Shown: piece after piece, positions 1-9,781 of the stretch
Layout: the number at the start of each line of letters is the position of its first letter
How positions within the stretch are numbered: the stretch's first letter is position 1
Origin: Scheffersomyces stipitis CBS 6054
Lineage: Eukaryota; Ascomycota; Pichiomycetes; Serinales; Debaryomycetaceae
DNA: 64,000 bases
Direction of reading: 5' to 3'
Assembly (NCBI RefSeq): GCF_000209165.1
Contig: NC_009046.1
Coordinates: 1,426,001-1,490,000 of the forward strand
The notes under the pieces: model-generated
The model's input: the letters and a program-made list of their open reading frames with translations, nothing else
What the model was told of the DNA's origin: nothing
Database searches by the model: none
Made by a program: the position numbers and the translations under genes

Positions 1-991
1 AGTTATTGTAACAGAGTAAATATAATCACTAATTTATATAGTTGTATGTTGGATACAGACTTTCGAAGACTCTACAATAACGCAGAACAGATACTATCAT
101 AGGCTGGTCCACACAGAGTGATATCTCAGCATTTGGACAGTTATCTGGAGTAGTACGTACACTGCACCGTACCACATAAAAGTGATAGCAGTTGAAGATT
201 TGTGGAGAAGAGAGAGAAAGATATAGTTAGAACAGAGAGATCCATGGAGCCTGTAGTGTAGATTCACAGAAGAAGTAGCAGAATTTGCTTACCGATAAAG
301 TAATAAATATCTGAACAGCTGGTAATAGCGATCTAGCCATATATCTTGACCCTAGTAGATATAGCTGCTGTAAAAGCCAGATGCTAAACTGGTAGACCAT
401 TTTCATATTTAAGGTATTTACCAGACAAACTTATCCAGTTAGGTCGCGCTACCATAACAAAATTGGTATCACCAAGTTGCGCGCTACCATATAATCGCAC
501 GACATTGTCGGCGACATTTGTCCTACTTCCGCCATTCACTTCCAGTCTAAAGTACGTACGCCACCAATTCGTTGATCACTTCTTCAGCTACACAATTGTC
601 AATTGCAATAGAATTGTACTTCCACTATTACAGGTTGACATTGCAGATTACCCGGTGTGACATATCATACTTTTGTTTCAAAGCCTAGCTTGAAAGAACC
701 AGCACAATAGAAGATTTCTATATTTGAAATTCCGAAAGTACTGAAGCATACAGTATCTGAAGAACACGATAACCCAGAAAGGAGTTATAAAAGATACTAG
801 AATCACATCTACTCACATCATTCTAGATATACTACATTTTGTTAAAAGTATATCGTTCGAATTGGATCTATCATATAAGATATTAGAGATACTATATTGT
901 TAACATAGTACCATAATCTCATTGGTAGTATCATTTTATCATACCAATTGATACTGCTTAGATATCTTTTGACTTTCAAGTATATTACATC
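1..991. other. Intergenic region upstream of PUP3
   Basis: No convincing gene is present; the only ORF of note (463-660) is short and resembles nothing I know. The stretch is AT-rich and holds two copies of the decamer GCGCTACCAT at 446-455 and 481-490, 35 bp apart, followed by several ATTGGTA/TACCAAT words. The part next to 992 must contain the PUP3 promoter. I did not find a clear proteasome-associated control element (GGTGGCAAA) here. Confidence 0.6.
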
Positions 992-1612
992 ATGTCAGAT
1001 CCTAGTTCCATCAACGGAGGTTCTGCCGTGGCCATGGTAGGCAAGGATTGTATAGCCATCGCCTGTGACTTACGTTTGGGTAACCAGTCGCTTGGGCTTG
1101 CCAACAACTTTGAGAAGATCTTTCAGTTTGGTGACAAGACGTTTTTGGGCTTGACAGGGTTAGCCTCCGATGTCACTACGTTGTCGGAAGTATTCCGGTT
1201 CAAGAATAATCTCTATAAGTTACGAGAAGAAAGACAAATCGAACCAAAAACGTTGGCCAACTTGGTCAGTTCCACATTATATGAAAAGAGATTCGGCCCT
1301 TACTTTATTGGACCCATAGTTGCTGGTTTAGACTCTAAGACGAGCAAGCCGTTCATCTGCGGCTTCGACTTGATCGGCTGTATTGACTTTGCTAAGGATT
1401 TCATTGTCTCTGGAACTGCCACGGACCAGTTGTATGGTATGTGCGAATCGCTTTACGAACCCAATTTAGAGCCCGAGGATTTGTTTGAGACGATCAGTCA
1501 AGCGTTGTTGAACGCCGTAGATAGAGATGCATTGTCTGGTTGGGGTGCTATTGTCTATGTGGTTACTAAGGATAAGGTTGTTAAGAGAGTGTTGAGAACT
1601 CGTCAAGATTAG
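992..1612 (+). CDS. PUP3: 20S proteasome subunit beta 3 (Pup3)
   Basis: The product is a non-catalytic beta subunit of the 20S proteasome core, acting in the nucleus and cytosol. The 206-residue protein matches the usual length of Pup3 (about 205). It has the short N-terminus of beta 3, without a propeptide or an N-terminal catalytic threonine, and starts MSDPSSINGG followed by the beta-sandwich core with the SAVAMVGKDCIAIACD strand pair. The ending RVLRTRQD is typical of the family. The ATG at 992 is the first in frame and gives the family N-terminus. It lies tail to tail with CMC2. Identification is by family resemblance from memory and is strong. Confidence 0.95.
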   Translation: MSDPSSINGGSAVAMVGKDCIAIACDLRLGNQSLGLANNFEKIFQFGDKTFLGLTGLASDVTTLSEVFRFKNNLYKLREERQIEPKTLANLVSSTLYEKRFGPYFIGPIVAGLDSKTSKPFICGFDLIGCIDFAKDFIVSGTATDQLYGMCESLYEPNLEPEDLFETISQALLNAVDRDALSGWGAIVYVVTKDKVVKRVLRTRQD

Positions 1613-2007
1613 TGTATATTAATGAAGAGTAGAAGAAGTGAAGAAGACAAACATCATAAGGAGATCTAGAGAATCGTAAAGTATATAATAACAGAGTATT
1701 GCGAGGAGTGCATTGATATGAAAGATTTTGCCTACAGTGAATACTATCCTAAATCATAATATTTCTATGTACAAATCATAACTCCTATCCTATGTAATTA
1801 ACCATATGTTGGTATATAATGGAGTATCTTCAGATATTATGCAAAGAATAGAGAAGAGATATAGGTCAGAATAATATCCCCTTTGTCATAATGAAGTTTC
1901 ACAATCTTGTTCATACTTTTCATTTTCATTCTCAATTTCTACAAGTGCTCATATTCTTCTTAATATCTTCTCACATCTTTCTTTACTCCTTTGAACGACA
2001 AATCAGT
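1613..2007. other. Convergent 3' region between PUP3 and CMC2
   Basis: This AT-rich stretch contains the two facing 3' ends. I see no gene. ORFs reading plus strand from 1891 onward are antisense shadows of CMC2. Confidence 0.6.
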
Positions 2008-2325
2008 TCAGTTCTTGTTTTGTTCCTTCAACTTGGCTTCTGCTTCCTTCTGGATCATCTTCTTCAAATAGCCATTCTTTCCATATATTTCTTCTTCGTT
2101 TTGCTTTCTTTTCATCTCAAACTTCTTATTTCTCTCTCTACTTTCTCTTATTCTAGTCTTGGCGTCTTCCACTCTGGTATAGTGCAAGCACTTGGACAAC
2201 TCGTCCTTCTCAAAGTTGCACATTCCCAAACACTGCTTAAGGAATTCTTGACGATGGCATTCTTCCAAAGCGTCCATGAGCTTTTCGCAGGGATCGAATC
2301 TATTCTTGTCCAACTGTGGATGCAT
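2008..2325 (-). CDS. CMC2: Twin CX9C mitochondrial protein Cmc2
   Basis: This is a small intermembrane-space protein needed for cytochrome c oxidase assembly or stability, presumably imported through the Mia40 relay. The 105-residue protein starts MHPQLDKNRFDPC, the family N-terminus. It carries two CX9C pairs (C13-C23 and C36-C46) plus an additional C32, then a highly charged helical tail. An upstream in-frame ATG at 2425-2427 would add 34 hydrophobic residues, but Cmc2 homologs begin at MHPQ, so I take the ATG at 2323-2325. The gene shares a roughly 300 bp divergent promoter with MTC1, which contains one GCGCTACCAT motif (2453-2462). Confidence 0.9.
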   Translation of the reverse strand: MHPQLDKNRFDPCEKLMDALEECHRQEFLKQCLGMCNFEKDELSKCLHYTRVEDAKTRIRESRERNKKFEMKRKQNEEEIYGKNGYLKKMIQKEAEAKLKEQNKN

Positions 2326-2629
2326 GATGTGAATATGAGGGAAGAAAACAGGAAAGATTCTCTTGAATAAGTGTGAGATAGAGAACAGGACAAGTAGATG
2401 AAATAAAGCTAGAAATTGAAAAATCATTTAATAGCCTATGAGAAATTTCTCTGCGCTACCATATCAGATCACCTGACTCGAAACGCACTCCAAAAACCAC
2501 TTGCTATCAACTCCTGATTATTGAAAGAATATATCACTGCTTTTTCTCCACCACCGTGTATTTTTCTTTCTTTTTGCTTTAACTCTGTGAAGTTCTCATT
2601 TTCGTAGCTTTCTGATATCCCAATTCACA
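2326..2629. promoter_or_regulatory. Divergent promoter of CMC2 and MTC1
   Basis: This short divergent intergenic region lies between the two ATGs. It carries a copy of the decamer GCGCTACCAT at 2453-2462, roughly 130 bp from CMC2 and 170 bp from MTC1. The assignment as a shared promoter is positional; no factor is identified. Confidence 0.5.
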
Positions 2630-3961
2630 ATGGCTCCTACGACCGAAACAGACGATGTTCTAGACTTCATCAATTCGTTGCCTGACTCCAAGTCCGGAAC
2701 CCCCAAGCCCAAGAAGACCACAGAGTCCAAACAAGCTGATGGAAAGGATGAGGATTTCCTAGAGTTCCTCGACGAGATTGCTCAGCACGAGAAGAAGACG
2801 ACTGTTACGAAAGCAAAGTTTGAACCAAAGAAAAAGACAGAGAAAGATGACTCTGAAAAAACCGACAAGATTGAGAAATCCGAGAAGCCTGAAAAGACAG
2901 AAAAATCGGAAATTGACGGCAAAAAAGACGAAAGTAAAGACAGCAATGATTCCAAAAACAATGAAAATGGTGTTCTCAATGCAAGCGAGGAGTTGGACAT
3001 TGATCCTTTGGCTTCTATTACGAACTGGTGGTCTACTGAAGGAAGTTCTAAGGTGAGTTCGTTATGGGGAACGATTGCATCCAACGCACAATCGCTCGGA
3101 GAAACCACTTATCAGATCGCAAGTACCACAACCAATCAATTGAATCAACAGAGACAGAAACTTCAGCAAGAAAACACAAACGTAGCAGTGGATCTTGCTG
3201 GACGTCTTAATTCTGTCTTTCTCAATATGAGCCAGCAGATCAAACAAGGCTTGATTGACGACGATGACGAATTGCTTAACATATTGGTAGTCTATGACTT
3301 GTACAATTTACAGTATGTAACACAACTCATTGCCCATAACTTCAATGCTGTGATGGGTCAAGTAGAAGGAGGAATCCGTGTGACTGTCAACGATATCAAC
3401 CATAAGAGCGAAAACGACGACATAAAGTTGAACATGTTCTACGGCAAAGTTATTGACGGCGAGAAGTTGTGTTTTGCCAACTTGGAAAGCTCTATCAAGA
3501 GCTACCTGAAGATCATGAAAGAGAGTGAATCACACCATGAGAAACAGGAAGATGAAGTTAAAGACCAGACTGCTGATGAGCAAACAGAAGCCGTCAAGCA
3601 GATTAACAAGTCCAACATCTTCATCTCGATCCAGCCAATCACGACTAGCATAGAATCTAACGATAAAACAGCCGTGGAAGACGAAAATGAGGATCGTGCT
3701 GTTCTCATCGAGTCCAACAATGCCAATTCCTTCTCGTTCACCATCATCTTGAAGGATATCACCAACAACATCACTATCATCACCAAAACACAACCATTTC
3801 CTTTAAGATGGGCCAAATGGCTTGACGGTGAAGGTGTGGATGAAGTCAGCGAAGGTGAAGTTGATCCACGTGAATGGGTCAGAGGCTGGATCAAGCAGGG
3901 CTTGGACTTGAGTTTAGGTGTTATTGCTCAGGAATACGTTATCAAGAGAATGGGAGTATAG
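2630..3961 (+). CDS. MTC1: Maintenance of telomere capping protein 1 (Mtc1)
   Basis: This is the 443-residue ortholog of Saccharomyces Mtc1, found through genetic interaction with telomere capping and reported to associate with early Golgi/COPI vesicles. The N-terminus (ETDDVLDFINSLP) is the recognisable family signature. Residues 20-120 are low-complexity and Lys/Glu/Ser-rich, and the rest is a conserved globular part with a FLNMSQQIKQGLIDDDDEL segment and a C-terminal DPREWVRGWIKQGLDLSLGV block. There is no transmembrane segment or known catalytic motif. The molecular function is not known from sequence. The ATG at 2630 gives the conserved N-terminus. Confidence 0.85.
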   Translation: MAPTTETDDVLDFINSLPDSKSGTPKPKKTTESKQADGKDEDFLEFLDEIAQHEKKTTVTKAKFEPKKKTEKDDSEKTDKIEKSEKPEKTEKSEIDGKKDESKDSNDSKNNENGVLNASEELDIDPLASITNWWSTEGSSKVSSLWGTIASNAQSLGETTYQIASTTTNQLNQQRQKLQQENTNVAVDLAGRLNSVFLNMSQQIKQGLIDDDDELLNILVVYDLYNLQYVTQLIAHNFNAVMGQVEGGIRVTVNDINHKSENDDIKLNMFYGKVIDGEKLCFANLESSIKSYLKIMKESESHHEKQEDEVKDQTADEQTEAVKQINKSNIFISIQPITTSIESNDKTAVEDENEDRAVLIESNNANSFSFTIILKDITNNITIITKTQPFPLRWAKWLDGEGVDEVSEGEVDPREWVRGWIKQGLDLSLGVIAQEYVIKRMGV

Positions 3962-4326
3962 CCAATATTTATAATAAGTTAAGATATAATAGCAACAAGC
4001 GAACATCTACTGGTGTATTTATTGATTTTAAAGTAGAAATGTAAGAATCATGTGAGTCATATTTCTAGTTGAATCTATACTAATTTTATATCTCTATTCG
4101 TCTATGTTGCCGTCTCTAGACCAGTTTATTCGTGCCCTCCATCAAGACTCTGCGAGTCCGAACTGACAAGCTAGCAGCTTGCGTTTCAATTTACTTGTCT
4201 ACATTTCATTAATCTTTCGCTGTGTTATTAATCTATAAAGAAAGATAAAAAAATTAAACCCGTACCCGATATGAAAATATGTGCTGAAGCATAATGTAGA
4301 CTGTGATTGCGATTTAAGGTGAAGAA
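3962..4326. other. Convergent 3' region
   Basis: This AT-rich spacer separates the MTC1 stop from the stop of the minus-strand gene that ends at 4327. It includes A- and T-runs consistent with 3' end formation. No gene is seen. Confidence 0.55.
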
Positions 4327-5073
4327 TTAGAATAAATCAGCAAATTCAGCAATGTGTGGATGAATTAAGTTTTGGTTCATGATAGGCAGCAGCTGCTGTT
4401 GAGATTGTGCTTGAGCCTGTTTGAACAACAAATGGTTGCCAGAACCGTTTGAGTTGATTTCGTCCACCAAGTTCTTGACCGGCTTGGACTGCAGGAAGTT
4501 CTGAATGCCACAGGCCGAGTAGTTGGACATGATTCTGTCGAACGACGTCTCGTCGTTGGCAATCAACTTGTTGTTGTAATCGATGATGATAGGGAACTTG
4601 ATGGTGTTGTTCTTGACGGTGTCGTAAGAGACAACCTTCTCATCGTGGATGTTGAAGTTCTTGATCAACTTCGACTTGTTTACAGCAGCATTGGAGGAGG
4701 CGTCGTTCATCAACAACTGGATCAAGATGGATCTGTTGTCTGGGTGGATGTCGACACACTCGTCAATGATGAACTTAAAGTCCTTCTTCGACAAGGTCTG
4801 GTTCAACTTGAGATCGATGTTGAACTTGTGCTTGTTGGCTGTGAGTGTAGTGTTGTACAAGATCTTGTCGCTCTTGGCGTCCTTGTACTTGTGCAAGGTG
4901 CAAGGTAATTCCGAGTAGTTGCTGAGCTTAGAAAGCAAAGAGTTGGAAAGAAGAGAATTGGTGTTGTGGTAGATTGCAATCGATGTCGATGGCCTGGTGG
5001 CAGTAGCGGCAATGGGACTGTTGGCCATCAAAGAGTTCGAGAAAGAACGAAGAACCAGCTTGAACATGGACAT
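4327..5073 (-). CDS. Unknown protein, probably mitochondrial
   Basis: I do not recognise this 248-residue protein. The first 20 residues (MSMFKLVLRSFSNSLMANS) are basic, hydroxylated and hydrophobic with no acidic residue, as in a mitochondrial presequence. The remainder is soluble, Asn/Lys-rich, with a Gln-rich patch near the C-terminus (QAQAQSQQQ) and no transmembrane span. Codon use leans strongly to TTG, AAG, AAC and GTC, the pattern of well-expressed yeast genes, which supports a real and abundant product. Upstream lie a TATATATATA tract (5325-5336) and two CCCCT/AGGGG words (5359-5363, 5431-5435), suggesting stress or growth-phase control; this is inference. It sits at one end of a 2.9 kb gene-free region. 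Confidence 0.75.
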   Translation of the reverse strand: MSMFKLVLRSFSNSLMANSPIAATATRPSTSIAIYHNTNSLLSNSLLSKLSNYSELPCTLHKYKDAKSDKILYNTTLTANKHKFNIDLKLNQTLSKKDFKFIIDECVDIHPDNRSILIQLLMNDASSNAAVNKSKLIKNFNIHDEKVVSYDTVKNNTIKFPIIIDYNNKLIANDETSFDRIMSNYSACGIQNFLQSKPVKNLVDEINSNGSGNHLLFKQAQAQSQQQLLPIMNQNLIHPHIAEFADLF

Positions 5074-5700
5074 CTTGCTGTTGTTGTGGACTATTGTTGA
5101 AATTGTGTAGTGAATGAGAATCGTTAGCTACTCAATAGATTGTGCAATGTATTGAATAGATAGTAGACCTTTGCTGGCTGGTTGACTGTCGTGCTGTCGG
5201 CGAGTGTTACTGAAGTTTGCTGTTTTGCTGCTGTCCTCTGTTGGAAGACTCTATAAGAAGTTTTGTTGAAAAGTGCTTGGAGAAAAAAACAACGCCAAAA
5301 CTTTTCTTATCTGGCTGCAATCTCTATATATATATAGGGCCGCTTAACTGTGCAGAAGAGGGGAATCTTTTTTCGCAATCGTTTATTTGGAGGGCCAACA
5401 AAATCAGAGCTGGACACCTGCACACAGCGACCCCTCTTCTCATCTCCTCCTCTATACGAACGAGTTTGTTAGCGCCAACAGGGCTGTGGATTTAATATTA
5501 GCTCTTCTGGCTGTACGAGCTGGATAATAATGTCAGAATAGACTTCTGTTTTGGAGCTCCACCAGAAAAGAAAAGGTGTTTGGGCTCTTGGGAATTTAGT
5601 TAGAAGTTGCCAGAGTCTGGATCTATAATTAGCACGTCCAGCTCTACGAGTAGGCTGTAGAGATTGAGCTCTAGACTACAATTGTGGTTTATCTGGTCTG

Positions 5701-5940
5701 CAATTCTGGCCCAATTCTGATCCAATTCTGGCCTACAATTTTCTCTACAATTTTCTCTGCCATTTTCTCTGCGATTTTCTCTGTCATTTTCTCTACAATT
5801 CTAGTCTATTTGCTCTTCAAATCTGCTCTTAATTTTCTCTATAATTCTAGCCTTTTCTATCTTAATTCTGGTCTCAATTCTGGTTTCAATTCTAGAACAA
5901 TTGAGGCCCATTATCTGGCCCGTTATCTGGCCCACTATCC
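5701..5940. repeat. Degenerate minisatellite with 12 bp units
   Basis: Five 12 bp units ending in ATTTTCTCT run from 5735 to 5794 (first three bases vary: aca, aca, gcc, gcg, gtc). They are flanked by repeated CAATTCTGG words (about 5700-5734 and 5862-5895). A separate array of three 12 bp units, ggcccRttatct-like, occupies 5905-5940. The common 12 bp period is visible directly. No coding frame benefits from it. Confidence 0.75.
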
Positions 5941-6169
5941 TAACTGCTCTACATTCTCTCTAAATTCTCATGCTGCTGGCAATCTCGAAATCACCGCCTC
6001 CAAAATCACAATCTACTAACTATGTGGCTCCGATTCTAGACTTAAACGAAACACATTCCCGTTGACTCACCCCCTCTAGGCAATCCCCTCCTCAGCCGTT
6101 GCAACTCTTGCCACACGACTCTCACACGTTTCTCCTCTGTCCAACATCGATTTACTCCTCCTTGAGCCA

Positions 6170-6177
6170 TCACGTGA
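6170..6177. promoter_or_regulatory. TCACGTGA E-box palindrome
   Basis: This perfect palindromic octamer is the type of site bound by Cbf1 and other bHLH factors in yeasts. It lies inside the 2.9 kb divergent region. It is one of five exact copies in the window, all intergenic. Confidence 0.45.
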
Positions 6178-8004
6178 ACCCCTCCTGGCACAACTTCTGT
6201 TTTCGACCTGGCTTCGGTACTCACCTTCGCCAGTCTCATCGCTCCTGCGCAGCGCTGAAGATTCAGCTCGTTCCAGAACTTTCCGTTTTTTACTCCTCTT
6301 CCTGTGCTCAGACATCTCCTCTTTTCACAGCTACAAGGCAGCTCTCCTATTTCCTGTTCTGATGCTTTTGAAAACAGCTGGCCCGTACAGTGTTGAGCTC
6401 GTCTGGTTCTCGTACGGAAACTTTTATGGGCTAATGCTCGGCCGCGGTTCTCGGCTCAAACTTTTTATCGCACTTTTCATGTTGAGCTACTCCTCTTCTC
6501 CTATTCTGCTCCCAGCTTCTCTACTCCAACTCTATTTCTCATATGCTTCCATTGCCCAACTTGCTCTTCTTGCTCTTCTTGCTTTAATCAGCTGAAATGC
6601 TTCATCGCTCTTATCTTTGCTGCTTACATTTGCCACTCACTCCTCTTTTCTCCTTTCTCATCTCCTCCTCTTTCCCTCTCTTCCACTACCTTCCACCTTA
6701 TCTTATCGTACATGCGATTCTTCCGTGCACACCTTGACACAACAATTCTTTGGACACAAACACGTGTAAGCCGTCGTGTGAGATTGTTGCGAGCTGAGCA
6801 GCCTACAAAGGAACTGTCCGAGATAACAACTCTGGCTTCACGTGCTAACCATCCCTCTTGGCTATACGGTCCCTTCTCTCTCTTGCCCTTAGCTAATAAC
6901 TTTGACTAACCCCTGAATCCCTGGCCAACATTCTCCTCTATCGCTATGTGCTGTCTGTCGTCTTATCTTTGGTTCCAGAATCGCTGTGCCACATGTGTCT
7001 TTTTCAACCTTGCCGTTTTCTCCTTCCAGCGTGTTCTGGTGTTGAGGGATTTGAATATATGCAAGTGAACTTACATTTTTCCGAAAACGCCTGTCATAAT
7101 AAATCTAAATATAATTTTCCGCCATATATGGAAATCTCAAACACCGTCTACACCACAATTCTAGATGCACAGTATATTAGCAGGCCATATCCTTTTGCTC
7201 TGTTCTCTGTTTGTTACAGAATTGTGGGTGGCGACTTAATCCCCTAGATAAGAGGTGTTGCCCGTTTAAAGTTCTCTAATTGCAATTACATATTTGGACC
7301 TGGACGTGCATTGATACAATGAACCCCCTGGTGGTGTTCGGTGGGATGGATGGACAAGTCTAGATCTCCATCTATCGTACTTTTAGAATTGTGCCAGGGC
7401 AATGACCATTGGTATCTGGTCTATCTTATCATGTGTGTTTCAGCATAGCACCCCTATCTCTCCATTGTCCTGTCTACATAAATCGGCCCTTATCGTCATA
7501 CAGAATGTATTGGATGATTCATTTCAAAGTGTACAGAGTTGAATGTTTATTGCCGAGCTGGCTCAATACGAAAAGCGATAAATAGAAATAGACCATGAAT
7601 CAAACCGCAATCTACAACTACATTACAAATAAAGTAAGCTGATCTTTCTATCGGAAACCCCTTAAGTGCGATTGAACGCTTGCTACACATTCTTGGAATT
7701 GAGTATTCAAACTCTTCGTAGAAAATTTAAATGTAGCACAGGGAAAACCATAAATTCATACCAAATGTTTCCCCCTACACTGTCCACTTCAATAGCACCA
7801 AACGCTGATTTCTCTCTAAGAAGTCGTTTGTAAACTTCTGTATGAATATACTCTGTAGCAAGTATTCTTATCGGCATTGTGCAGGCGCGGTGTGGCGGAT
7901 GATAACTAATCAAGTGTCTTTTGTGAATTATGGGATATCGAGACAAAAACTGATCTAGCTAATTGTATCTGTTCAATTGAACTCCATTCTACTTCTGTTT
8001 GCCA

Positions 8005-8934
8005 ATGTCGACCGCGAAAACACTCAGAGTGGCTGTTGGACAGCTTTGTTCATCCTCCGATTTGGCCCGTAATGCCAGAGTCGTCAATAAGCTCATTCAA
8101 CAAGCTGTTCAAAAACAGGTTTCAGTGCTTTTTCTTCCAGAAGCCACTGACTACCTCTCGAGAAATGCCCAACATTCATACGAGTTGGCTACCTCCACGC
8201 ATTCGAAGTTTGTCAGTGTCATTCAGAAACAGCTCCAGCTGCTCAATTTGTCTGACTTCTACGTAGCTATAGGAATCCACGAGCCTACCGAGGGAGGAAA
8301 GCGGGTTCAAAATAACCAGCTCTGGCTCGATGCGCAGGGCAAGATTATTTCTCGGTATCAGAAAATACATTTGTTTGATGTGAATATCAAAAATGGACCC
8401 ATCTTGCAGGAATCAAAGTCGGTAGAACCAGGCAATAAGATTTTGGAGCCATTAGCCATTGCCAATTCTGACTTTCTGGTGGGGTTAGCCATTTGCTACG
8501 ATATCAGATTTCCTGAGTTGGCCCTTAGATTACGTAAACTCGGAGCAAGTATCATCACCTATCCCTCAGCTTTCACCACGAAAACCGGGGAAGCCCATTG
8601 GGAATTGCTAGGAAGAGCTCGGGCTGTAGATGCACAAAGCTACGTAGTCATGGCTGCCCAATCTGGTGAACATGATATCTACGCAGATAGACCTCCGGCG
8701 GAGGGTGAGGAGGTCAAGAAGAGAATCAGCTACGGGGAATCATTGATCATTGATCCGTGGGGAACTGTCCTCGGCCGGGGTAAGAAGTATACGGACGAGA
8801 TCACAGTGGACGAAGATGGAGATTACTACGAGCTAGTGACGGCTGATTTGGACTATGAAAAATTGGAGGGGATCCGCAAGAACATGCCATTGTTAGAACA
8901 CAGACGCCCCGACGTCTTTGGCTACGAGATATAG
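8005..8934 (+). CDS. NIT2: Deaminated glutathione amidase (Nit2), nitrilase superfamily
   Basis: This metabolite-repair enzyme hydrolyses the amide of deaminated glutathione, a transaminase side product. The 309-residue protein is a single carbon-nitrogen hydrolase domain. The catalytic triad is visible: E46 in FLPEATD, K120 in RYQKIHLFD and C164 in LAICYDIRFPE. The GRARAVDAQSYVVMAAQ block and the length fit the Nit1/Nit2 branch rather than the omega-amidase branch. The first ATG in frame is at 8005; an upstream TTG at 7999 is not needed. There is no obvious targeting peptide. Confidence 0.9.
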   Translation: MSTAKTLRVAVGQLCSSSDLARNARVVNKLIQQAVQKQVSVLFLPEATDYLSRNAQHSYELATSTHSKFVSVIQKQLQLLNLSDFYVAIGIHEPTEGGKRVQNNQLWLDAQGKIISRYQKIHLFDVNIKNGPILQESKSVEPGNKILEPLAIANSDFLVGLAICYDIRFPELALRLRKLGASIITYPSAFTTKTGEAHWELLGRARAVDAQSYVVMAAQSGEHDIYADRPPAEGEEVKKRISYGESLIIDPWGTVLGRGKKYTDEITVDEDGDYYELVTADLDYEKLEGIRKNMPLLEHRRPDVFGYEI

Positions 8935-9781
8935 GAGTACTACTGACTGGTCATCGGTGGGGAGCATCAGAAATGAATGAACTCTACCTGAAGTGGAGAG
9001 AAGATAGAGGAGAAGATAGAAATATTTTGTGGAGTACAAGATTAAGTAGTGCAAGATAAAGGAGCAGAAGATAGCGGAGTAGATTCGACATTGTTCCAAA
9101 TTCTTCTAATGCCCTTCTGTGTCACAGAAGGGAAATGGAGGCCTGTATGAAAATAGAAAATAGACAATAGTCCTTGATTCACCTCATCGAGACGTAGTTT
9201 GTAGCTAGTGACATTCTTCAAAATAATGTGGAGATGGAGTCGTGAGAGGAGTTGATGGTGGGGAGCCACTGCGGAGGAAAGGAAGCTGCGATGGCACAAT
9301 AGCCCCGATAATGTGGGCTGAAACTGAACGAATATCGAGCTATTACCATTCGTCCTGGTAGCAGCGACTGAGATTGTAGTGTGATCTCCAGATTTGGGAA
9401 CTCTCACAAATATTGACTCACAATTCTTGTGGATTCGTACGATTTAGCTCGTCATTTTTTTCGCTCGCATCCACGGATGAAGAGCGAAACATCCGTGCCG
9501 CAACGGTTATCGCACCAGTGGAACTTCAGCCTTCCCCTGCAGATTTATTTCTCGGACTACAATTTACGATTACTTTCTTGTGATTGTGTCTATTCAGACT
9601 AATAATCCTATGAATGTGATAAATATAATTTCAAGCTTGCAAGCCCATTTTCGTTTCGTGTACAAAACCTAACCCGTAAACCGTAGTACCATACTACGCT
9701 GTAATGATAGTAATCATGTCAAATGATGTCCCAAATGCTGAAGCGTGCTGAACCAGCAGCACGGAAACTTTTCCGGCAGGT
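8935..9781. other. Long convergent spacer between NIT2 and a small minus-strand gene
   Basis: At 847 bp this is long for a convergent spacer. A 121-codon minus-strand ORF (9042-9407) resembles nothing and has poor codon use, so I do not call it. The notable element is a strong inverted repeat at 9459-9489. I see no other structure. Confidence 0.5.
9459..9489. other. Strong inverted repeat, hairpin-capable
   Basis: The arms TTTCGCTC (9459-9466) and GAGCGAAA (9482-9489) are perfect complements. Inside them CATCC (9468-9472) pairs with GGATG (9475-9479). Only one base on one side and two on the other are unpaired between the two stems. The word CATCCGTG recurs just downstream (about 9490). It could be a bipartite protein site or an RNA hairpin. 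Confidence 0.6.

Larger units (their letters stand above)
5074..8004. other. 2.9 kb divergent gene-free region
   Basis: I find no supportable gene here; all ORFs are short and in unfavourable codons. The region lies between two divergent genes, so it is probably a large regulatory region. It contains a TATA-like tract (5325-5336), degenerate minisatellite repeats (5701-5940), one TCACGTGA octamer (6170-6177) and at least eleven CCCCT/AGGGG words. These are at 5359, 5431, 6071, 6085, 6179, 6910, 7241, 7325, 7451, 7658 and 7772. An unannotated non-coding RNA cannot be excluded. Confidence 0.5.

Noticed and set aside
463..660. 65-codon plus-strand ORF
   Set aside because: Short, poor codon use and no resemblance to any protein; it overlaps the GCGCTACCAT motif region.
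1891..2370. 159-codon plus-strand ORF with hydrophobic product
   Set aside because: It is the antisense of CMC2, whose twin CX9C pattern is unmistakable.
9042..9407. 121-codon minus-strand ORF between NIT2 and the small gene
   Set aside because: No recognisable motif and unfavourable codons; it stops short of the hairpin region.
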